Positions 25,986-34,745 of a stretch of 64,000 nucleotides of DNA are shown piece by piece. This DNA is from JAMCRM01 sp035561075. Lineage in GTDB: Bacteria > Acidobacteriota > Terriglobia > Bryobacterales > Bryobacteraceae. The translations under genes were made by a program, and so were the position numbers. The notes below the pieces were generated by a model. It saw only the letters and a program-made list of their open reading frames with translations, had not been told where the DNA came from and made no database searches. Each line of letters starts with the position of its first letter. Position 1 is the first letter of the stretch. The stretch lies in contig DATMYF010000157.1 in the NCBI GenBank assembly GCA_035561075.1, forward strand, positions 4,754 through 68,753, read 5' to 3'.

Positions 25986-26030
25986 ATTGCAGATCGCTAT
26001 AACGATATCGCAATCTGCAATAACGGTCAA
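25986..26030 (-). promoter_or_regulatory. Promoter and putative operator of the XRE-flotillin-PspA operon
   Basis: Perfect nine-base inverted arms, ATTGCAGAT (25986-25994) and ATCTGCAAT (26013-26021), lie 18 bases apart. On the minus strand TTGACC (26025-26030) and TATCGT (26002-26007) are spaced 17 bases and could be the -35 and -10 boxes. The arms flank the -10 box, and the inner arm ends one base before the regulator ATG. A bound regulator would block transcription, which fits autoregulation. Confidence 0.6.
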
Positions 26031-26071
26031 GAAGAATATCTTTATTGTTTTCAGTGAGGATTGGGGGCGGG

Positions 26072-26105
26072 GCCGCACGGCGGGCGATCGTGTCCACCGT
26101 GCGGC
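26072..26105 (-). terminator. Hairpin after the TonB-dependent receptor gene
   Basis: A perfect nine-base stem is formed by GCCGCACGG (26072-26080) and CCGTGCGGC (26097-26105), with a 16-base loop. It starts 24 bases past the receptor stop on the minus strand and lies before the XRE promoter region. No T-tract follows, so termination efficiency is uncertain. Confidence 0.5.
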
Positions 26106-26128
26106 GTCACTTCAGAAGGCCGGCGACC

Positions 26129-29100
26129 TTAGAAAACGAGCTTGATCCCGAGAGCGATCATGCGAGGCACGTTGCTCATTTCCTGTGCCAGTTGGCCGAA
26201 CCTCGAATTGGTCACGTTGTTACTTTGCAGCTTCGACAGCCAGGGATGGTTCATAATGTTCTGCGCGTCCATGCGAAATTGGCAGCGCAGCGTCTCTTTA
26301 ATCGGGAACTCCTTATTCAACGATAGGTCGACCACGTAGAACGCCATCGACCGGACGTCGGGGAAGCGCGTGGGGAAGTTCTGCAGGGTGTAGGGTGCCG
26401 GACCGGCCTTGGTGCCGAATAGCGAGGTATCGAACCACTTGTCGATGGAAGGATCGAAACCATCGCGGCCGGCAGAGCGGGCACGCTCGTCACGCTGTTC
26501 GTTCGTCAGCTTGGCACTGGTTGCGGACAGCGGCGCGGCGTTCGGGAACGCGAACGGGAATCCCGATTGATACACCGACTGTCCGGAGAGGATCCAGCCC
26601 CCGATGAACCCGTTCAGGACGGGGTGCATATTGGAGAGCAGGCGCCGCCTCCGGCCGAACGGCAGGTCGTAGCTGCCCACGATGGCCAGCTTCTGCGGAA
26701 TGTCGTACTCGATCAGCCGTCTTTCGAGCCGCGTATTGAGCACGTTCGAGAGGTCCGCGTCCTGCGCATTCAGGGCGTTGATCTCCTCCAAAGTCTTCGA
26801 CAGCGTATAGGAGGCCGTCAGGGAGAGGCCGTTCGAAAACCGGTGCCGCGCGGTGAACTGGAAGGAGTCATAGCGCTGCTTTCCGATGGGTATGTCGCTG
26901 ACGGATACGCTCGTGTATTGCGGGTAAGCCACCAGCAGTTGTTCCCGCCGGAGAGTGGCGCCATTGAGCGAAGAACTCGGCAGCAGACCGGCCATGGGGT
27001 TCGCAATCGCCTGCACGAAGTACGCCGCGCGCTGATCGACGGGGATGCTCTCAAGCACCGAGAGCGGCAGGAAGTTCAAGTTAAGAGATACCGGCCGCCG
27101 GAAAGTCTGGTTCCCCACATAGGTCGCGTCGACGATCCAGCCGCCGGGCAGTTCCCTCTGCAGCCCGAAGGAGTACTGATGGGAATAGGGAAGCTCGCGT
27201 CCCACGTGCTGAAAAGCGATCGCCTGGCCAAGGTTGGCCGACAGGCCCGCGCTTGAGCCCGGGGCGGTCAGCAACCCGTTTGGGTACACGGAGGCGGGGA
27301 AGGGATCGCTAAGCGAGGCAGCCGGGGTGATGGAATTCAGGGTCGCGACCAGCGGAGTCGGGATGCTGAAGCCAGTGGCCGCCCCGTTCGAGGACTGCCC
27401 CAGGTAGCTCAGCGCCCATCCGCCTCGAAGCACCCACTTCGGCCGGAACTGATATGCGACTCCAATGCGCGGCTGGAAGTTCTTCTTGTACGTATCGAAC
27501 GCATACCGGCTCTGGCCGTTTACTCCGGCGAATTGAAGCCCGCCCTTTAGGTTCAGGCCCTGCACCTTGGAGGCCAACGGGCTCGCCTCTCCGAAGGCAA
27601 AGCCGCGCACCATGCGGTCGTAGCGCTCCCAGCGCGGGGTCTCGTAATCCCAGCGCAGGCCGAGGTTGAGGGTCAGCTTGGAGGTCAGCTTCAGGTCGTC
27701 CTGGAGGAATAGCGCATAGTAGAAGTTGCTGTAGGACGGGTCGATGTTGCGATCCACGCTTCCAGATGTCGGATAGCCGAGCAGGAACGATGCAAAACCG
27801 TTGCCGGAGAGCGCATCGGCCTGCTGCGGGTTGGCCTGGGTCCAGAGGCGAGTAAAGCTGTAGATGCCCGCGGCGGCGCCGGGCTGAAGCGCATTGTCGT
27901 TGTATCGCCGTCCTTCGCCCCCGAATTTCAGGAAGTGGCGCCCCATGATGTAGCTCAGGTTCGGCTGCATGCTCCAGCTATCGTGGGTGGGGTAGTTCGT
28001 CACGTATGTGGCGCCCATTTCCGAATAGCCGTCGATATTCACGCGTGGGAATTGCAGGGTAGTGAACTGGCGGACCAGCGAATCCGGAAAGCCCAAAGTC
28101 CGTGGGTCGAAGCCCTGGGCGAAGGAGTTGCCATTGAAGGTCTCGTAGCGTGCCAGACCGCCGCGCAGGTTGAAGATGAGGTTAGGGCTGATGGTGTAGG
28201 TCCAGTCGGCACCCCAATTCCGGGGTACGCGGTGGCCCGGCCATTCCGTGTTAGGCTCGGCCGCGTTGGTGCCCCAGACACGCTTCTGGTAGTAGATGTC
28301 GTCCGACTGGCCGTAGCGGAACGAGAGCCGGCTCTTCGACGTAATCTGGTAGTCGATTTTGCCCAGCCAGGCGTCCAGGCGTCCCGTGTTGGGCATGAAA
28401 TTCATGTAGTTGTTCGAGCGGCTCAGGCCGTCGCCGGCCCAGGTCGGCTGCGGGTAGAAGGCGGCCAGGTTCGCGGCCACAGGATTGATGCGACCCTTCG
28501 GGATCGCGTTGCCGGGAAACGGCGAGCGCACGAAGGTCTTGCCGTCGGGTCCCAGGGCCGTGGTCAGGGGATCGTAGATCGTGACGGGTTTGCCCGCGTT
28601 CGTGTAGAGCTGGGAAAAGTCGCCCTGCAACTGCTCGGCGGTGGGTAGCGTCCGCACCTGGCCACCGGTCTGACGATTCCGCTCCCCTTCATAAGAGATC
28701 ATGAAAAACAGCCGGTTGCGCCCGTCAAACACCTTCGGGATGTACACCGGCCCGTCCATTTGGATGCCGAAATTGTTGTTGTTGAATTTGATGTCCTTCT
28801 TTTTAAGCCCGGCCTTGTTGGCTTCCCATGGCATAGAGATGAAGGACTTGTTCATGTTGAACTCGTACATCTGGCCGTGAAGCGAGTTCGTGCCGGATTT
28901 GAGGTTGATCATGGTGACGCCGCCGCCCGTCCGGCCGAACTGAGCGTCGTAGGAGTTGCTCTGGATCGTCACTTCCTGGGTCGTGCTGAGCGGCGGCACG
29001 TAGGCTACGCCGCGGCTAGATTGCGTGGTGGTGACGCCATCCATCACGGCTTCGTTCTCGCCCTTCACGCCGCCCCCGATGGCCACGCTGTCGATGTTGC

Positions 29101-29626
29101 CGAAAGCCGTGATCCCCATGGTGCCCCAGTACGTGCTGGCTTTGACGACGCCAGCCTGCGTGTACTGGAGGGCGAAGACGTTGCGCGTGCCGGCCGGGAC
29201 ATTCTCGACCACTTTGTTGTCCACCACGGCTGTCCGGGAGGCTGTCTCAGTCTGCAACAGCGGAACCTCCCCGACTACCGTGATGGCGTCGCTGAGGGTG
29301 CCCACTTCGAGCGCCACGTCCAGGCCGAGGCGATCCGCCGCGATCAGTCGGATGCCATCCCTTTGATAGGTTCGGAATCCACTCTTTTCCACCGCGACCC
29401 TGTAGGCACCGGGCATCAGGAACTGCAACAGGTAGCGGCCCGATTCGTTGCTGACCGCTTCGGTCGACAGGCCGCGCTCGATGTTCGTCGCGGTCACCTT
29501 GGCGCCCGGCACGATGGCACCGGACGAATCCCTGACGATCCCGGCGATGCTGGCGCGAAACTCCTGCGCTGGTACGAGCGTCGCTGCCACGAGGAGCGTG
29601 AGTGTCAAGCAGATGAAACGTCGCAT
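26129..29626 (-). CDS. TonB-dependent receptor with carboxypeptidase-regulatory-like N-terminus (Oar type)
   Basis: The 1165-residue outer-membrane protein has a signal peptide (MRRFICLTLTLLVAATLVPA), then a carboxypeptidase-regulatory-like fold at about 25-105 (ASIAGIVRDSSGAIVPGAKV, SGRYLLQFLMPGAYRV). A plug-like region follows at about 110-240, then a long beta-barrel ending in a hydrophobic C-terminal strand, with final Phe in ALGIKLVF. Such proteins are greatly expanded in Acidobacteriota and are thought to import oligosaccharides or other polymers; the ligand is unknown. A GGAG site precedes ATG. The ROK regulator ends 18 bases upstream on the same strand, so sugar-responsive control is likely. 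Confidence 0.9.
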   Translation of the reverse strand: MRRFICLTLTLLVAATLVPAQEFRASIAGIVRDSSGAIVPGAKVTATNIERGLSTEAVSNESGRYLLQFLMPGAYRVAVEKSGFRTYQRDGIRLIAADRLGLDVALEVGTLSDAITVVGEVPLLQTETASRTAVVDNKVVENVPAGTRNVFALQYTQAGVVKASTYWGTMGITAFGNIDSVAIGGGVKGENEAVMDGVTTTQSSRGVAYVPPLSTTQEVTIQSNSYDAQFGRTGGGVTMINLKSGTNSLHGQMYEFNMNKSFISMPWEANKAGLKKKDIKFNNNNFGIQMDGPVYIPKVFDGRNRLFFMISYEGERNRQTGGQVRTLPTAEQLQGDFSQLYTNAGKPVTIYDPLTTALGPDGKTFVRSPFPGNAIPKGRINPVAANLAAFYPQPTWAGDGLSRSNNYMNFMPNTGRLDAWLGKIDYQITSKSRLSFRYGQSDDIYYQKRVWGTNAAEPNTEWPGHRVPRNWGADWTYTISPNLIFNLRGGLARYETFNGNSFAQGFDPRTLGFPDSLVRQFTTLQFPRVNIDGYSEMGATYVTNYPTHDSWSMQPNLSYIMGRHFLKFGGEGRRYNDNALQPGAAAGIYSFTRLWTQANPQQADALSGNGFASFLLGYPTSGSVDRNIDPSYSNFYYALFLQDDLKLTSKLTLNLGLRWDYETPRWERYDRMVRGFAFGEASPLASKVQGLNLKGGLQFAGVNGQSRYAFDTYKKNFQPRIGVAYQFRPKWVLRGGWALSYLGQSSNGAATGFSIPTPLVATLNSITPAASLSDPFPASVYPNGLLTAPGSSAGLSANLGQAIAFQHVGRELPYSHQYSFGLQRELPGGWIVDATYVGNQTFRRPVSLNLNFLPLSVLESIPVDQRAAYFVQAIANPMAGLLPSSSLNGATLRREQLLVAYPQYTSVSVSDIPIGKQRYDSFQFTARHRFSNGLSLTASYTLSKTLEEINALNAQDADLSNVLNTRLERRLIEYDIPQKLAIVGSYDLPFGRRRRLLSNMHPVLNGFIGGWILSGQSVYQSGFPFAFPNAAPLSATSAKLTNEQRDERARSAGRDGFDPSIDKWFDTSLFGTKAGPAPYTLQNFPTRFPDVRSMAFYVVDLSLNKEFPIKETLRCQFRMDAQNIMNHPWLSKLQSNNVTNSRFGQLAQEMSNVPRMIALGIKLVF

Positions 29627-29644
29627 ACGGCTCTCCTTCTGTTT

Positions 29645-30919
29645 CTACGGTTGTCTCAAAACTCCGCCCTGCGGTGGAGGGCATTGGATCCCGCTGTTCG
29701 GCCTCTGGCTACCGGTATCCACCCCCATGCCGAACGCCAGCGTCGGGGTGGCGCGGCTTAAAGCCAGGCATACCGCCCCATGCAACAGGGGCGCTTCCCT
29801 CGGCCATAACGACCGGCGCATATTGACCTTGGTGAATGGCGAGCGGAACAGGGTCTCAACCGCCTCACAGATCAGCGGAAAGGCTTCGGTAATCTCCCCG
29901 GCTAATACGATCTCCGCGGGGTTCAAAACAGAGGTAAGGTTCGAAGCCGCCAGGGCGATGTATCGCGCAGTCTCCCGGACCGCGGCGGCGGCCTTTGCCT
30001 TGCCGTCCGCGGCGTCCCGCAGCATTTCGCGAAACCCATCCCGGCTGAAAGCGGCGCGTGGCTTGTACCTTCGCCACGTCGCCGTGTTGGCAATGTACTT
30101 CTCCAGGCACCCGCGCCTGCCGCAGGAGCACGGCGGTCCATTCACATCCACAATGATGTGGCCCACCTCGGCCGCGAACCGCGAGTCGTGGCCGCGGTAA
30201 AGCTCGCCCCCGAGGATCAGTCCGGCGCCCACGCCATAGTCCCCGATGGAGACGAAAAGGAAATCGCGCTTGGCCGCGTCCTGCCGCGATTGCATGCGGC
30301 GCAGTTCGGAAAGCGCCCCCAGGTTGCAGTCGTTGTCGATCGATACCGGGATGCCGGTGGCGCGGTGCAACTCGGAGGCCAGGGGAAAAAGCGAATAATC
30401 GAGCAAGGTGGAGACCGATGTGATCCGGCCTTCAGCGGCATCCACGAATCCCGGGACACCAATCCCGATGTGCCGGATGCCGCCCTCCGGGGGGCGCACC
30501 TCCTGCGCAATGCTGCGGATCATGCGGCTCGCCGCGGGAATGAATTCCGCCGGATCCGGCGGCGTGGGGAACGACCACGTCCGATGAATCTCACCGCTGA
30601 ATCCGGCGAACGCGACCGTCGTCTCCACCGGCTGGATATGGATCCCCAACACCTGAAAGTACTCGTCGCGGATCCGCAGGAGCATCGGCACCTTGCCGCG
30701 ACCCGTGGGCACGGCGCGCTCCTCAGTGAGCAGCCCGTCTTCAATCAGGCCCTCCACGATGCGGGAAACGCTGCTCGGGAAGATGCCGCTGCGTCGCGAG
30801 AGTTCGGCGCGCGACAGCGGCTCGAAGCGTCTCGTAAGTCCGAGGAGAATCGCGCGATTCACTTCGCGCACCGATTCGGGCGTCGCCGTGTGCGGTGTGG
30901 CGGTCTGCTCGCTTGACAT
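29645..30919 (-). CDS. ROK-family transcriptional regulator
   Basis: The 424-residue protein has an N-terminal winged helix (SRAELSRRSGIFPSSVSRIV) and a ROK sugar-kinase-like domain. The ROK zinc motif is intact in CSCGRRGCLEKYI, and the sugar-site residues appear in IDNDCNLGALSEL and EVGHIIVD. ROK repressors of the NagC/Mlc/XylR type release DNA when they bind a sugar or sugar phosphate. The ATG at 30919 is chosen over an upstream TTG. It lies 18 bases before the TonB-dependent receptor on the same strand and probably controls it. It is divergent from the PhoPQ-type gene, which may share the control. Confidence 0.9.
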   Translation of the reverse strand: MSSEQTATPHTATPESVREVNRAILLGLTRRFEPLSRAELSRRSGIFPSSVSRIVEGLIEDGLLTEERAVPTGRGKVPMLLRIRDEYFQVLGIHIQPVETTVAFAGFSGEIHRTWSFPTPPDPAEFIPAASRMIRSIAQEVRPPEGGIRHIGIGVPGFVDAAEGRITSVSTLLDYSLFPLASELHRATGIPVSIDNDCNLGALSELRRMQSRQDAAKRDFLFVSIGDYGVGAGLILGGELYRGHDSRFAAEVGHIIVDVNGPPCSCGRRGCLEKYIANTATWRRYKPRAAFSRDGFREMLRDAADGKAKAAAAVRETARYIALAASNLTSVLNPAEIVLAGEITEAFPLICEAVETLFRSPFTKVNMRRSLWPREAPLLHGAVCLALSRATPTLAFGMGVDTGSQRPNSGIQCPPPQGGVLRQP

Positions 30920-31043
30920 GTGGGCCAAGGAGATGATATACAGATTTCGGACTTAGCTGCAACATAAAAGTTCGGGCGATCGCGACTGTCCTGAGCGGAG
31001 CACAGCTCAAGGGAGGAGTGTCTCGCCGACAGGGGACGAAATC

Positions 31044-32462
31044 GTGAAAAGAACCCGACTGACTGCCGCTATCTTGACTCTCCTGGTCCTGGCTTCCGTG
31101 CCGGCATTCGGAGGCGCGAAGGCCTCCCCCACCACGGCCCTCGATGAGTATGTTGCGAAACCCGACACTCACTACCGCTGGGAGCTGAAAGGCAAGCTGG
31201 AGAATGGCGCGGGCGTTTACTACCTGCTGGAGATGACATCCCAACGGTGGCGTACCGAAAAGGAGGTCAGCCATTCGGTATGGACGCACTGGTTGAGCAT
31301 CTACAAGCCGCACAAGGTCGCCACTTCCATCGCCTTGATCACCATCAACGGAGGATCCATCGGCAGCAAGCCTCCCAAGCCCGATGCCCGCTCGATGGAG
31401 ATTGCCGAGGTGACGGGCTCGGTGGTGGCGGAACTCCGCGGGATACCGAACGAGCCGGTTCAATTCACGGGCGACGCGGCGGGGCTGCGCAACGAAGATG
31501 AGATCATTGCCTACACCTGGGATCGTTATCTCAAGACCGGGGACGGCACCTGGCCGCTACGTCTCCCCATGACCAAGGCGGTCGTGCGTGCCATGGATGC
31601 CGTGACCGAGTTCCTGGGGAAGGAGGGCGGCACTAAGGTAGATCGTTACATGGTTTGCGGCGGCTCGAAACGCGGCTGGACGGCCTGGACCACCGCCGCC
31701 GTCGATCCGCGCGTGGTCGCGGCCGCGCCGATCGTGATCGATACCCTCAACGTCGTAAAATCCTTCGAGCATCACTACCGCGCGTACGGCTTCTGGGCTC
31801 CGGCCGTGAAGGACTACTTTGACATGGGCCTCATGGATGCGTTGCGGCACCCGAGGTATCCGGAGTTGATGGCTATTGAGGATCCTTATAGCTATCGCGC
31901 GCGCCTGACGATGCCGAAGTACATCATCAATTCGGCCGGTGACCAGTTCTTTCTTCCGGATTCTTCGCAGTTCTATTTCAATGAACTGAGGGGCGAAAAG
32001 TATCTTCGCTACATTCCCAACACAGACCATTCCCTGAAGGGCTCCGACGTCTGGCAGACCCTAACTGCGTTCTATAACTCGGTGCTCAAAAACCAGCCGC
32101 GCCCGCAGTTCGACTGGAACTTCGAAAAAGACGGTGCCATTCGCGTCACCACCAGGGACCAGCCCTCGGCCGTGAAGCTCTGGCAGGCGACGAATCCCAA
32201 GCACCGCGATTTTCGCCTGGAGTCGCTTGGCCCCGTTTACGAGTCCACCGAGTTGAAACCGCTGAAGAAGGGCGTTTACGTCGGCAAGGTATCGAAACCG
32301 GCCAGCGGCTTCACGGCTTACTTCGTGGAGCTTACTTTCCCGAGCGCCATCAAGTACCCGTTCAAATTCACCACCCCCGTTCGGGTGATACCCGACGTCC
32401 TCCCGTTTCCTAATCCGGAACCCGGGAAGACCAAGGTCGGCCCGCAGAAGCAATCGGACTGA
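31044..32462 (+). CDS. PhoPQ-activated pathogenicity-related (PqaA-type) secreted hydrolase-like protein
   Basis: The 472-residue protein has a signal peptide (LTAAILTLLVLASVPAFGGA) and the PhoPQ_related domain, an alpha/beta-hydrolase-like fold. The nucleophile elbow is CGGSKRGWTAW (Ser208). Other family stretches are KPHKVATSIALITINGG, FWAPAVKDYFDMG and PKYIINSAGDQFFLPDSS. The family function is poorly known; PqaA in Salmonella is linked to peptide resistance. The start is GTG, preceded by AGGGGA. It faces the ROK gene over about 124 bases with no clear promoter. A peptidase or esterase activity in the periplasm is possible but unproven. Confidence 0.88.
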   Translation: MKRTRLTAAILTLLVLASVPAFGGAKASPTTALDEYVAKPDTHYRWELKGKLENGAGVYYLLEMTSQRWRTEKEVSHSVWTHWLSIYKPHKVATSIALITINGGSIGSKPPKPDARSMEIAEVTGSVVAELRGIPNEPVQFTGDAAGLRNEDEIIAYTWDRYLKTGDGTWPLRLPMTKAVVRAMDAVTEFLGKEGGTKVDRYMVCGGSKRGWTAWTTAAVDPRVVAAAPIVIDTLNVVKSFEHHYRAYGFWAPAVKDYFDMGLMDALRHPRYPELMAIEDPYSYRARLTMPKYIINSAGDQFFLPDSSQFYFNELRGEKYLRYIPNTDHSLKGSDVWQTLTAFYNSVLKNQPRPQFDWNFEKDGAIRVTTRDQPSAVKLWQATNPKHRDFRLESLGPVYESTELKPLKKGVYVGKVSKPASGFTAYFVELTFPSAIKYPFKFTTPVRVIPDVLPFPNPEPGKTKVGPQKQSD

Positions 32463-32495
32463 TTTGTCCCGGGGGAAGCGGTATTCTGGTACGCG

Positions 32496-34679
32496 ATGCG
32501 ACGTCGCGACTTCCTGCTGACCCCTGCTTTGCTGGCCCCGGCCGCCTCCGGCGCGCCCGAGCCGCATTTTCCTGACCGGCTGCACCAGTTCGTCTGGCGC
32601 AACTGGGAGCTTGCCAACATAGATCGGATGGCGGCGGTTGCCGCGTGTCCGCCGGAGCGGTTGCTTGAGATCGGCCGTGCCATGGGGCTGCCGGCGAAGA
32701 CGCGGCTTACCGCCGATCAACTCCGGCGCATCTACATCACGGTGATCCGGCAGAACTGGACGCTGCTGCCCAACGAGCAGATCACCGAGCTGCTGGGCTG
32801 GACCGCGGAGAAGTTCCGGTTCACCCTCGTCGAAGACGACTTCCTCGACGTGAAGCTGGGTGCCAAACCTGCCTGCGCGCCGCTGCGCTACGCCCCCCCG
32901 ACACCTGAAGCGCGCCGCCGCGCCGCGGCGATTCGCGCCACCGTCCGGGAGGTCTTCGGTAAAGAGTGGGACGTCCCCGGGGAGGCGCCTTTCCGCTTCA
33001 TCGAACGGCTCTCGTCCCCCGCGGGGCAGCAGCCTCCCATGCCCTCGAACGCCGCTTGGGACCTGCGCTATGTTTACTCGCACTTTGCGCTCTACGGCGA
33101 CCCGCTGCTCGAGCCCGAAATCGACCCGTTCCCGGATGGCTACCTCGAGCGCCTCCGCGGTGTCGGCATCAACGGCGTCTGGATGCAGGCGGTGCTGCGA
33201 ACCCTGGCTCCCTCGAAGCAGTTTCCCGAGTTCGGCGAGCAATCCCAGGAGCGCCTGGCCAACCTGCGGCGCCTGGTTGCCCGCGCCGCGCGGCACGGCA
33301 TCAAAGTCTACCTGTACATTAACGAGCCGCGTTCAATGCCGGAGGAGTTCTTCCGCGCGCACCCCGGAATTCGCGGCGCAACGGATCGCGGCGCGTATGC
33401 CATGTGCACCAGTGTCCCGGAGGTCCGGGACTGGCTCGCCGGGAGCGTCACGCACGTGTTTCGGGAAGTTCCGGAACTGGGCGGCGTCTTCACCATCACA
33501 ATGTCGGAGAACTTCACCAACTGCCACTCGAAGTTCAAGCCGGGGTCGTGCCCGCGCTGCTCGCAGCGCAAGAACTGGGAGGTAGTAGGGGAGCTTCTGA
33601 AGACGATCCACTCGGGAGTTCGCGAAGCCAGCCGCACCGCCGAAGTGATCGCCTGGGACTGGGGCTGGCCGGAGGAGATGGCCCGGAACGCGATTCCCAT
33701 GCTCCCCCGTGACATGCGCTACCAGAGCGTGAGCGAGTGGAGCATCCCCATCGAGCGCGGCGGGGTGAAGGCCACCGTGGGTGAGTATTCGATCTCTGTG
33801 GTGGGTCCGGGACCGCGTGCCACCGCACATTGGAAACTGGCGCGCGCCGCAGGACTCCGGACCAACGCGAAAACGCAGTTCAACAACACCTGGGAGATCT
33901 CGGCGGTGCCCTATATTCCGGTGGGGTATTTGGTGGCCCGTCACTGCGCTAACCTGCGGCGGGCCGGGGTGAGCGGGGTGCAGGCTTCGTGGACCCTGGG
34001 CGGCTATCCCTCGCCAAACCTCGAAATCGCGCGCCAGTTCTATTTCGGTGCCGCGCCGGAGCCCGAAGCGGCGGTGGAGGCCGTCGCAAAGCGCCGTTAT
34101 GGAGCTGCCGCCTCCCTGGTCGCCGGCGCATGGAAGACGTTCAGCGACGCCTTCGAGCAGTTCCCCTATGGGGTGGCAATCTATACCATCCCGACCCAGC
34201 ATGGTCCCGCGAACCTGCTGCGTGCCACGCCTTCGGGCGTCAAAGGATCGATGATCCTGTTTCCCCAGGACGACTACCGTGGCTGGAAGGGTCGCTACCC
34301 GGCCGAGGTTGTCCGCGACCAGTTCGCACGCATGGCGGAAATGTGGGAGCCGGGGGTGGCGGCGCTGCGCAAGGCGGCTGCCATGGCGCCGGCGGCCGGG
34401 GAGGAACTAGCCGTCGCCGAGACCTGCGGCGTTCACTTCCGCAGCACCGCCAACCAGGTTGCCTTCTACCTGCTGCGCGATTCCGGCGGCGATCCGGCCC
34501 GCATGCGCGCGCTGGTGGAAGACGAGATCCGGCTCGCGCGCCGGCAGTTCGCGATTGCACGCCGGCACTCGGTGATTGCATACGAAGCGAGCAACCATTA
34601 CTACTACCGCCCGCTCGATCTGGCTGAGAAGATCCTGAACTGCCGGGAGGTGCTGGCAGCGTTGCCGCCGGCCCGGTAA
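32496..34679 (+). CDS. Secreted protein with glycosidase-like TIM-barrel region
   Basis: The 727-residue protein begins with a Tat-like leader (MRRRDFLLTPALLAPAASGA). A helical region covers about residues 20-150. From about 190 to 520 the sequence has alternating strand and helix typical of a (beta/alpha)8 barrel: GVGINGVWMQAVLRTL, HGIKVYLYINEP, FTITMSENFTNC and AEVIAWDWGWPEE. The acidic residues in SENF and WDWGWPEE are candidates for catalysis. A CPRC motif lies near residue 350. The architecture recalls GH20- or GH67-like enzymes, but I cannot name a family. TATTCT (32482-32487) ends eight bases before ATG. It lies downstream of the PqaA-type gene and near the receptor-ROK pair, so polysaccharide use is plausible. 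Confidence 0.6.
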   Translation: MRRRDFLLTPALLAPAASGAPEPHFPDRLHQFVWRNWELANIDRMAAVAACPPERLLEIGRAMGLPAKTRLTADQLRRIYITVIRQNWTLLPNEQITELLGWTAEKFRFTLVEDDFLDVKLGAKPACAPLRYAPPTPEARRRAAAIRATVREVFGKEWDVPGEAPFRFIERLSSPAGQQPPMPSNAAWDLRYVYSHFALYGDPLLEPEIDPFPDGYLERLRGVGINGVWMQAVLRTLAPSKQFPEFGEQSQERLANLRRLVARAARHGIKVYLYINEPRSMPEEFFRAHPGIRGATDRGAYAMCTSVPEVRDWLAGSVTHVFREVPELGGVFTITMSENFTNCHSKFKPGSCPRCSQRKNWEVVGELLKTIHSGVREASRTAEVIAWDWGWPEEMARNAIPMLPRDMRYQSVSEWSIPIERGGVKATVGEYSISVVGPGPRATAHWKLARAAGLRTNAKTQFNNTWEISAVPYIPVGYLVARHCANLRRAGVSGVQASWTLGGYPSPNLEIARQFYFGAAPEPEAAVEAVAKRRYGAAASLVAGAWKTFSDAFEQFPYGVAIYTIPTQHGPANLLRATPSGVKGSMILFPQDDYRGWKGRYPAEVVRDQFARMAEMWEPGVAALRKAAAMAPAAGEELAVAETCGVHFRSTANQVAFYLLRDSGGDPARMRALVEDEIRLARRQFAIARRHSVIAYEASNHYYYRPLDLAEKILNCREVLAALPPAR

Positions 34680-34728
34680 TCGTGCTAAATGTACGGTTTA
34701 GATACCCAGACCAGAACTACATTTCTTT

Positions 34729-34734
34729 AAGGAG
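34729..34734 (+). promoter_or_regulatory. Ribosome binding site of fba
   Basis: AAGGAG lies 11 bases before the fba ATG in an AT-rich 66-base leader. It is one of the few strong Shine-Dalgarno sites on the plus strand here, which fits high expression and contrasts with the apparently leaderless genes around it. Confidence 0.6.
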
Positions 34735-34745
34735 AAACTCGAAAC

